From NCBI GenBank assembly GCA_031259805.1, contig JAIRKX010000004.1, positions 1 through 5,507 of the forward strand: a stretch of 5,507 bases of DNA, given 5' to 3'. Positions within the stretch are counted from its first letter, which is position 1. The number at the start of each line of letters is the position of its first letter. This stretch comes from Prevotellaceae bacterium. Lineage in GTDB: Bacteria > Bacteroidota > Bacteroidia > Bacteroidales > UBA932. Under the pieces are notes generated by a model, which made no database searches, was not told where the DNA came from, and saw only the letters and a program-made list of their open reading frames with translations. Shown here in pieces: positions 1-5,507 of the stretch. The position numbers and the translations under genes are program-made.

Positions 1-6
1 GATTCC

Positions 7-82
7 TCCTGCTTCGTTCCTCGCAGTTCGGAATGACGTGCGTTGTTCCCCGTCATTGCGAACTGCGAGGAACGAAGCAGGA
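7..82. repeat. Near-perfect long inverted repeat (arms A and B)
   Basis: Bases 7-38 are the reverse complement of bases 51-82 with one mismatch in 32 positions (base 31 against base 58), and a 12-base spacer (39-50) separates the arms. The similarity continues more weakly outward: bases 1-6 resemble the complement of 83-89 with a one-base gap. The element may therefore begin upstream of the window. The arm core begins cgtcattgcgaactgcgagg. Its cgtcattgc...gcaatcc ends match a type of short dispersed palindromic repeat that I recall from many bacterial genomes, including Bacteroidota. No transposase or coding function is visible. A REP-like or MITE-like non-autonomous element is the likeliest reading. 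The pairing is certain; the class is an inference. Confidence 0.85.
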
Positions 83-140
83 AGCAATCCAGCATATTTA
101 CCGTTTCTGGATTGCTTCGAGCTTCGCCCTTGCAATGACG
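51..140. repeat. Second inverted repeat sharing arm B (arms B and C)
   Basis: Arm B (51-92) also pairs with a third arm, C (107-140). Bases 81-92 (gaagcaatccag) are the exact complement of 107-118, and bases 51-59 (cgtcattgc) are the exact complement of 132-140. The 14-base loop is 93-106. Arm C is 8 bases shorter than arm B, so the middle of the stem pairs imperfectly. The block therefore holds three copies of one repeat unit in -, +, - orientation, with B able to pair with either neighbour. No protein is likely here: the only long reading frame (38-223) translates the repeat itself and lacks any recognisable domain. Confidence 0.8.
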
Positions 141-229
141 GAGCAATGAATCGCCACATCATCATATATATTTTAGATGCGTCAGCCCTACCCGTAGAGA
201 AGGGGGCGTTCCACTTTTTTTGAGAAAAT

Positions 230-255
230 GGGTATATTCCGAATCTTCATTCGTA
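230..255 (+). promoter_or_regulatory. Candidate ECF-type promoter ahead of the fecR-like gene
   Basis: Bases 141-281 form an AT-rich, non-coding leader between the repeat block and the fecR-like gene. Within it, gggta (230-234) and cgta (252-255) are separated by 17 bases, roughly the spacing of -35 and -10 elements for ECF sigma factors, whose -10 elements often contain CGT. Transcription would start near base 262, about 20 bases before the start codon. The housekeeping Bacteroides pattern (TTTG, about 20 bases, TAnnTTTG) is not well matched: TTTG at 219-222 is only 10 bases from the TATATTCC at 233-240. This assignment is by eye and weak. Confidence 0.25.
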
Positions 256-281
256 TATCTGTTGAATCAAAAAAGTAAACG

Positions 282-1490
282 ATGCAGGTTTCAAAGTATA
301 GTCATTTTTCCGCGATTGATTTTTTAAAGGACGAGCGCTTCCTTGTGTGGCAGCTGTTCCGTGAGGAGTCCGACAAGGCCTACTGGCAGCAGGTCATGGC
401 CGATTACCCGGACACAGCGCCGGTGATCCGGGATGCGGAGGCGCTCTATAAGCAGCATGTCAAACTGAATGATTTTAAAATACCGCCCTACGAAATAATC
501 GAACGTTTTGTGCTCCTGCAAGGGATGATTCGTCGGAAAAAGGAGCAACGTCGGCGTCGTCGTATAGCGCTGTGGATGTCGGGGGCTGCCGCCGGTATCG
601 TCGGCCTCGTCGCCGGCGCTACGCTGTTGTTTACCGCCACACCTGCACCGGAACAGCCGTTGGCCGACCATGCGGCATTTTGCGATACCTCTTTTACGGA
701 AAGTAATGAAGTAACCCTGATTGTCGATCATTCGGCAATGGTGTTATCCAACAATTCGCAGGTGTCCTACACGGCGTCCGGCGCGATAGCCGTCCATACG
801 GAGCATACAAGCGGAGATGCGCTTATTCGTGAACCGATAGCCGAAACACAGCAAAACAAATTGATTGTCCCAAAAGGCCGCCGGTCGTCGATTATATTGG
901 CGGATAACACGCATGTGTGGCTTAATTCGGGGACGACGCTTATTTTTCCGTCATCCTTTGAGCGCAACCGGCGGGAAGTATATGTGGACGGAGAAGTATA
1001 TATCGAAGTGGAAAAAGACCCGGCACGCCCGTTTGTGGTAAAATCATCTGCACTTAACATCGAAGTATTGGGCACGAAATTCAATGTCTCCGCCTATTCG
1101 TCGGATATGGAGCAAACGGTGGTGCTGGTCGAAGGGTCGGTCGAGGTAGCCGCCGGCCTGCGGAAAACGCGCCTGCTCCCCAACCAGCGGTTTTCGACGG
1201 ACGGCAAAGGAGACTATAAGGTGGACGAAGTTGCGGTAACGGATTATACCTGCTGGCGGCATGGATGGATTCAAACCAATACTACCTCGCTGGAGGAACT
1301 GGCGAGGCGTCTCTCGCGCTATTACGACAAGGAAATAATCTGCGATACGCGTGTGGCACACCTGAAATGTTACGGCAAGTTAGTTCTGTTCGACGATTTG
1401 GACAAGGCGCTGCATACGGTTTCCAAAAACATGCACATCGAGTATCGTTATAAGAACGATAGAACCATTATGCTATATCCTAAAAAATAA
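282..1490 (+). CDS. FecR-family transmembrane anti-sigma regulator
   Basis: This 402-residue protein is an inner-membrane regulator that, by family, holds or activates a FecI-type ECF sigma factor according to the state of an outer-membrane transporter. Residues 1-93 are cytoplasmic and contain the sigma-binding type of region (VWQLFREESDKAYW near 22-35). A strongly basic stretch (84-94, mostly Arg/Lys) precedes one membrane helix at about 95-118, so the C-terminal part is periplasmic. The FecR domain spans about 194-289, with VDGEVYIEVEKD (235-246) and LGTKFNVSAY (263-272). The DUF4974 domain, which is usual in Bacteroidota FecR proteins, spans about 335-399. Length is at the upper end of normal. 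The start at 282 follows an A-rich stretch with no Shine-Dalgarno; the N-terminus aligns with the family pattern. The susC-like gene starts 6 bases after the stop. No sigma gene is present upstream within the window, which is unusual because the two are normally adjacent. Confidence 0.95.
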   Translation: MQVSKYSHFSAIDFLKDERFLVWQLFREESDKAYWQQVMADYPDTAPVIRDAEALYKQHVKLNDFKIPPYEIIERFVLLQGMIRRKKEQRRRRRIALWMSGAAAGIVGLVAGATLLFTATPAPEQPLADHAAFCDTSFTESNEVTLIVDHSAMVLSNNSQVSYTASGAIAVHTEHTSGDALIREPIAETQQNKLIVPKGRRSSIILADNTHVWLNSGTTLIFPSSFERNRREVYVDGEVYIEVEKDPARPFVVKSSALNIEVLGTKFNVSAYSSDMEQTVVLVEGSVEVAAGLRKTRLLPNQRFSTDGKGDYKVDEVAVTDYTCWRHGWIQTNTTSLEELARRLSRYYDKEIICDTRVAHLKCYGKLVLFDDLDKALHTVSKNMHIEYRYKNDRTIMLYPKK

Positions 1491-1496
1491 ATACAG

Positions 1497-4400
1497 ATGA
1501 ATAAAACAGCCTTTACCCTATTCTTTACAAAAAAAGCGTCCTGTGTTCTTTTACTGCTCCTCTGCCTGACCGTCTGTCCGGCGGGAGCGCAACCGGCAAA
1601 GATTTCCCTGAAAGTACAGGAGCAACCTATCCGCAGCATCCTCCAGCATATCGAAAACACGAGCGAATATGTGTTCTTTTATTCGGACAAAGTGCCGGCG
1701 GAGCTGTCGAAGACCGCGAGCGTCGAAGTCGAAGCCGAGCCGATTGCCGCTGTCCTGGATAAAGTGTTTGCGGCAACAAATCTTACGTATGAAATCCGCG
1801 AGAATCAGGTGTCGATATTGTTAAAAAACGTACCGGCGGCGACGCAGCCAAAGACTACCACGATTACCGGTAAAGTAACCGACGACCATGCCGAGCCGTT
1901 GATCGGGGCGACAGTGTCGGTCGTCGGCCATACGCAGTCGACGCTGACAGACCTCGACGGTTCGTATTCCATTACCGCGCCGGCCAACGCTACGCAATTG
2001 CGTTTTTCCTACATCGGCTATGCCGACGCAGTCGAAACAATCAACCTCCGCGCCCGCATCGACGTAGCGCTCCGCGAAGCCGCCACGCAACTCGACGAAC
2101 TGGTGGTGATCGGCTACGGGACGGTGCGCAAGCGGGATCTGACAGGGTCGGTATCGTCGGTCAAAGCGTCGGATGTGAATATGACGGCATCGGCGTCGAT
2201 CGGCCATGCGTTGAAAGGAAAGGCCGCCGGGCTGTCAATTATCCAGAACAGCGCCCAACCCGGCGGCGGGCTGAAGATATTAGTGCGCGGCGCCGGCTCG
2301 GTCAATGCCAGCAATAAGCCGCTGTACGTTGTCGACGGATTTCCCGTCGCCCAATTGGAGCAGCCCGGCAGCGGCAACGATTTACTGGACGGCGGCACGC
2401 AGAGTGTATTGAATTTCTTAAACCCAAACGATATTGCGTCGATTGAAGTCCTGAAAGACGCATCGGCGACGGCTATCTACGGTTCGCGGGCGGCCAACGG
2501 CGTGGTGCTGATTACGACCAAAAGGGGCGTCGAAGGAAAGACGACGATTAACTATGGCGTGTCGTATGGCGTGCAGCAGCATTCCAATATCTTCGACCTG
2601 TATAACCTGCAGGAATGGATGACCGAGAAGAACAACGCCAGCTGGGATTTCTGGATGTTCGAGAACGAAGTCATCCCCTACGGCAACAAGTCGCTGGAAG
2701 AGGCAACGAGCCGCCCTAAGAATGGGGTGAAGTATAAACTGCCTTACACCGATACCGAGATTGCCAACGCCGGCGAAGGCACAGACTGGGTCGGGCTCGT
2801 CACCCGGCTGGGCAATGTGCAGCAACATAATTTGAACGTGCAGGGAGGGAATGCCCGTACAAAGTATCTGGTTTCGTTCAATTATTTCGACCACGAAGGG
2901 ATTATCAAAAATTCGGCCGTTACGCGCTATACCGGAAAGGCCAATTTGGATCATGCCATTAATAAATATGTAAAGTTGGGGGTGAACCTTGTCGCTACAC
3001 GGCTCGACAATGACAACCGCGCGCTGGGCGACCGGGAGTTTGAGAACTCCGGCCTGCTACGCGCGGCAGTGCAGATGGGGCCGCATATTCAGGCTATCGA
3101 CGACAACGGCAACTATCCGATTAATCCCGAACTGCCGACGCAGCCGAATGCCTACTCGCTGCTGAACGTGCAGGACAGGGGGCGGATGGATCGCCTGCTG
3201 GCCAATGTCGACATGGTGATAGAGCCGATGACGGGCTTGCGCGTGAAATTAACCGCCGGAACCGACGTCGCCTACCAAAGCCGGAAAACCTATATGCCGA
3301 AGTCGACGTTGCACGGCGGCCTGTCGAACGGCATCGCTACGATTAACCAAAACCTGAACGAACAGTACCTGCTCGAAGGCACGGTGAATTATACGGCGGA
3401 GTTCCGCTCGATGCACCGCATCGGCATACTGGCGGGCGCATCGTATGAGCGGTTTGTCGGCAACGGGCACAACCTGAGAAATAATGATTTTATTATTGAC
3501 GGCTTCGGCTGGAACAGCATGGGATCGGGCGTGGGCGTGAAGGACGTCGGGTCGTGGGGTAATGAGAATAAAATGAAATCGCTCTTTACGCGCGTAAATT
3601 ATACCCTGCTCGACCGCTATTTGATAACGGCTACGTTTCGTGCCGACGGTGCGAGCGTATTTGCCAAAAATCATAAGTGGGGCTATTTCCCCTCCATCGC
3701 GGCGGCATGGAATATCTCGGAAGAGCCGTTTATGGAGGCTGTCCGTCCGGTGTTGTCGATGCTGAAACTGCGCACCAGCTACGGGCAAACCGGTAATTCC
3801 GATATTGTCGAGAATGCCTTTGCTTCTTATAGCGCACAAGCGGCGTGGAACACGGTTGACAAGGATCAAATCGTGGGCGTTTTTCAGAACCGGCTGGACA
3901 ACCCGAATTTGAAATGGGAAACGACTACCGAGCTGAATGTCGGTCTGGATGTGGCGTTGTACGACGGACGATTTTCCGTCACCGTCGAGTTGTACGACCG
4001 CGTCATTTCCGATCTATTAAACTATAAACTGCTGAACATTTACCATGATATTAGCCGCGTCATCGCCAATATCGGCAAGACACAAAGCAGGGGGCTTGAG
4101 ATAACCGTCAATACAAAGAATATCGACCGTGCCGATTTCGGCTGGGCGACCGATTTTACCTTCTCGACTTATAACGACCGCTGGCTCGAACGCACGACCG
4201 ACTGGAAACCGGCGGTGTACGAGCGCGTAGACGACCCTATTCGTGCACGCTATTCGCGCATAGCCGACCATATCCTGCAAATAGACGAAGCGCCGCCGGC
4301 ATCGCAGCCCGACCTGAAGCCCGGCCAGTTAGTCATCCGTGACATCAACGGCTACCGGCGGGACGAGTACGGCGACCCGATTGTCGAGAACGGCATGTTT

Positions 4401-4946
4401 GTACTCACCGGCCACCCCGACGGTATTATCGACGATGCCGACACGCGCTTGATGGGTTCGACCGACCCGTCGTGTATCGTCGGGCTGTCGAATCGCTTTC
4501 GCTGGAAAAATATAGATTTCAGTTTCGATATTAACGGGCTTTTCGGGCGGTCGATGGAAGACCCGACATTTATTGCCTTAGGCGCATCGGCTGACGGCAT
4601 CGCTCAATATGGATACAACGGTTTACGGACGTTGAAAGACCGCTGGACGCCCGAAAATCCTTCGACCACGCAGCCCAGCTCGTTCTACCGCTGGTCGCAG
4701 TACGGTGCGGGCGACTGGTTTTACCAGAGCGCATGGTTCCTGCGCCTGCAAAGTGTCGCTATCGGCTACACCCTGCCGAAGATTAAGGCGCTGGGAAACG
4801 TCGCTCCGGATATTCGTATTTACGTCGACGCAAACAATCTCTTTATCCTTACTCCCTATAAAGGCCTCGACCCGGAGACGGATGTCTACACGGCGGCCTA
4901 CCCGAACGCCCGGACATTTACCATAGGACTTGATGTGAAATTTTAA
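1497..4946 (+). CDS. SusC/RagA-family TonB-linked outer-membrane transporter with STN domain
   Basis: This complete 1149-residue protein is an outer-membrane beta-barrel that imports a substrate captured with its SusD partner, powered by TonB. A signal peptide covers 1-31 (likely cleavage AGA|Q). Next come an STN (secretin/TonB short N-terminal) domain at about 36-110, which in FecIR systems signals to FecR, and a CarboxypepD_reg-like domain at about 122-196. The TonB-box-like segment with the SusC signature, DELVVIGYGT, is at 200-209. The plug runs to about 344 and includes SIEVLKDASATAIYGSRAAN (315-334). The barrel follows, with family motifs FRADGAS (714-720), KLRTSYGQTGN (757-767), NPNLKWETTTELNVGLD (802-818) and YVDANNLF (1109-1116), and ends in a terminal Phe. 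Length is normal for STN-bearing SusC proteins and there is no frameshift. It sits 6 bases after fecR and 12 before susD. The transported substrate cannot be deduced. Confidence 0.97.
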   Translation: MNKTAFTLFFTKKASCVLLLLLCLTVCPAGAQPAKISLKVQEQPIRSILQHIENTSEYVFFYSDKVPAELSKTASVEVEAEPIAAVLDKVFAATNLTYEIRENQVSILLKNVPAATQPKTTTITGKVTDDHAEPLIGATVSVVGHTQSTLTDLDGSYSITAPANATQLRFSYIGYADAVETINLRARIDVALREAATQLDELVVIGYGTVRKRDLTGSVSSVKASDVNMTASASIGHALKGKAAGLSIIQNSAQPGGGLKILVRGAGSVNASNKPLYVVDGFPVAQLEQPGSGNDLLDGGTQSVLNFLNPNDIASIEVLKDASATAIYGSRAANGVVLITTKRGVEGKTTINYGVSYGVQQHSNIFDLYNLQEWMTEKNNASWDFWMFENEVIPYGNKSLEEATSRPKNGVKYKLPYTDTEIANAGEGTDWVGLVTRLGNVQQHNLNVQGGNARTKYLVSFNYFDHEGIIKNSAVTRYTGKANLDHAINKYVKLGVNLVATRLDNDNRALGDREFENSGLLRAAVQMGPHIQAIDDNGNYPINPELPTQPNAYSLLNVQDRGRMDRLLANVDMVIEPMTGLRVKLTAGTDVAYQSRKTYMPKSTLHGGLSNGIATINQNLNEQYLLEGTVNYTAEFRSMHRIGILAGASYERFVGNGHNLRNNDFIIDGFGWNSMGSGVGVKDVGSWGNENKMKSLFTRVNYTLLDRYLITATFRADGASVFAKNHKWGYFPSIAAAWNISEEPFMEAVRPVLSMLKLRTSYGQTGNSDIVENAFASYSAQAAWNTVDKDQIVGVFQNRLDNPNLKWETTTELNVGLDVALYDGRFSVTVELYDRVISDLLNYKLLNIYHDISRVIANIGKTQSRGLEITVNTKNIDRADFGWATDFTFSTYNDRWLERTTDWKPAVYERVDDPIRARYSRIADHILQIDEAPPASQPDLKPGQLVIRDINGYRRDEYGDPIVENGMFVLTGHPDGIIDDADTRLMGSTDPSCIVGLSNRFRWKNIDFSFDINGLFGRSMEDPTFIALGASADGIAQYGYNGLRTLKDRWTPENPSTTQPSSFYRWSQYGAGDWFYQSAWFLRLQSVAIGYTLPKIKALGNVAPDIRIYVDANNLFILTPYKGLDPETDVYTAAYPNARTFTIGLDVKF

Positions 4947-4958
4947 CGCTCATTTACG

Positions 4959-5507
4959 ATGAAAACGAAATACCACTTTATAATCGTTCTTTTACTATGG
5001 CTCGCCGGTAGCTGCGGCGGCCTCGACCCGATTAATTATTCCGAAATCAACCCGTCGGTATTCCCGCAGAGCGAAGCCGATTTGGAAGCGCTGGTGATGT
5101 CGTGCTATTACCCCTTGCGCGGGAGCTGGTGGGATGGCATCAACACTAACTCCGAGCGGGGGCAAATGTTCGTCAATGACTGCTGCACGGAGATCCTTTG
5201 CGGTAAATTCGGCGCGCAGAAGATGTGCTCGGAGTTGTCGTATAATGAAACGACGCTCGATGTAACCTGTTTCTTCTACGTGCGTCCCGACACATGGAAC
5301 GGCACAGACGGGTTCCACAACAAAATCAGCCGTTGCACCATTGTCATGGACGCCATCGAAAACAGTAGCCTCAGTCGGGCTTTAAAAGATAAATACCTGG
5401 CCGAAGTCCGCTGCGCGCGCGGCTATTTATCCTATATCCTCTTCGACATGTACGGCCCGCTGATCATTGCGCCGATAGAGGTTCTGCGCGACCCGCTCAC
5501 GGAAGTC
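4959..5507 (+). CDS. SusD/RagB-family nutrient-binding outer-membrane lipoprotein (5' part)
   Basis: The frame is open from the ATG at 4959 to the window edge, giving 183 residues with no stop; complete family members are roughly 450-650 residues. SusD proteins are surface lipoproteins that form a lid on the SusC barrel and bind the substrate. The N-terminus is a lipoprotein signal with a hydrophobic core (7-16) and the lipobox-like LAGSC, giving lipidated Cys19. Ala at -3 is less usual than Leu. The segment PSVFPQSEADLEALV (32-46) and the helix KYLAEVRCARGYLSYILFDM (145-164), followed by YGPLIIAP (165-172), match the SusD-like N-terminal domain. The 12-base gap after the susC-like gene supports translation as its partner. 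No Shine-Dalgarno is seen. Odd feature: besides the lipid Cys there are eight cysteines (49, 75, 76, 81, 90, 104, 126, 152), many for this family. Confidence 0.95.
   Translation, partial: MKTKYHFIIVLLLWLAGSCGGLDPINYSEINPSVFPQSEADLEALVMSCYYPLRGSWWDGINTNSERGQMFVNDCCTEILCGKFGAQKMCSELSYNETTLDVTCFFYVRPDTWNGTDGFHNKISRCTIVMDAIENSSLSRALKDKYLAEVRCARGYLSYILFDMYGPLIIAPIEVLRDPLTEV

Noticed and set aside
185..221. Possible intrinsic terminator: GC-rich segment then a run of seven T (215-221)
   Set aside because: The best stem is only four G-C pairs plus a wobble, with a 13-base loop, and the T run begins seven bases after the stem ends. Too weak to call.
38..223. A 61-codon + strand reading frame over the repeat block
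   Set aside because: Most of its codons are translated repeat arms B and C; it has no domain, no supported start and no recognisable end. Peptides of this kind are a common false prediction from this repeat type.
219..240. Housekeeping Bacteroides promoter: TTTG (219-222) with TATATTCC (233-240)
   Set aside because: The spacing is 10 bases where about 19-21 is expected, and the -7 element matches only in part.
2418..3869. Long minus-strand reading frames (178 and 206 codons) opposite the susC-like gene
   Set aside because: They lie wholly inside a continuous, well-conserved SusC coding sequence, have no family resemblance, and arise from its GC-rich codon pattern.
4705..4926. A 73-codon + strand frame within the end of the susC-like gene
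   Set aside because: It is an out-of-frame shadow of the conserved C-terminal barrel strands and has low-complexity Arg/Thr/Ser composition.
4995..5318. Minus-strand 107-codon frame at the 3' end
   Set aside because: It overlaps the + strand SusD-like frame, which has a lipoprotein signal, family motifs and operon spacing; the minus frame has none.

Overview
The window comes from a member of the Bacteroidota, most likely the order Bacteroidales. The evidence is a transmembrane FecR-type anti-sigma regulator, then a SusC/RagA-type TonB-dependent outer-membrane transporter, then the start of a SusD/RagB-type surface lipoprotein, all on the + strand. This trio is diagnostic of the phylum. The absence of Shine-Dalgarno sequences before the three start codons also fits. 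Coding third positions are rich in G and C, so this is not one of the very AT-rich members. I cannot fix the genus.

Layout: bases 1-140 hold a non-coding block of three related repeat arms in alternating orientation (built on cgtcattgcg...gaagcaatccag), which form two overlapping, mutually exclusive hairpins. Bases 141-281 are an AT-rich leader with one weak ECF-type promoter candidate. Bases 282-1490 encode the FecR-family regulator. Bases 1497-4946 encode a complete 1149-residue SusC-family transporter with an N-terminal STN signalling domain. Bases 4959-5507 encode the first 183 residues of a SusD-family lipoprotein, cut by the window edge.

How they work together (known for the families, inferred here): the SusC barrel and its SusD lid bind and import a nutrient, usually an oligosaccharide or peptide, with energy from TonB. 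Substrate engagement is passed through the periplasmic STN domain to the FecR periplasmic region, and FecR then controls a FecI-type ECF sigma factor in the cytoplasm. No sigma-factor gene lies in the window. Gaps of 6 and 12 bases make fecR-susC-susD look like one operon, so sensor, transporter and binding protein are probably co-transcribed. The substrate cannot be read from this sequence, because no degradative enzyme is in view.

I see no CRISPR array, RNA gene, transposase gene or clearly new system. The points worth a second look are the repeat block, the tight coupling of the regulator to the transporter, the missing sigma gene and the cysteine-rich start of the SusD-like protein.
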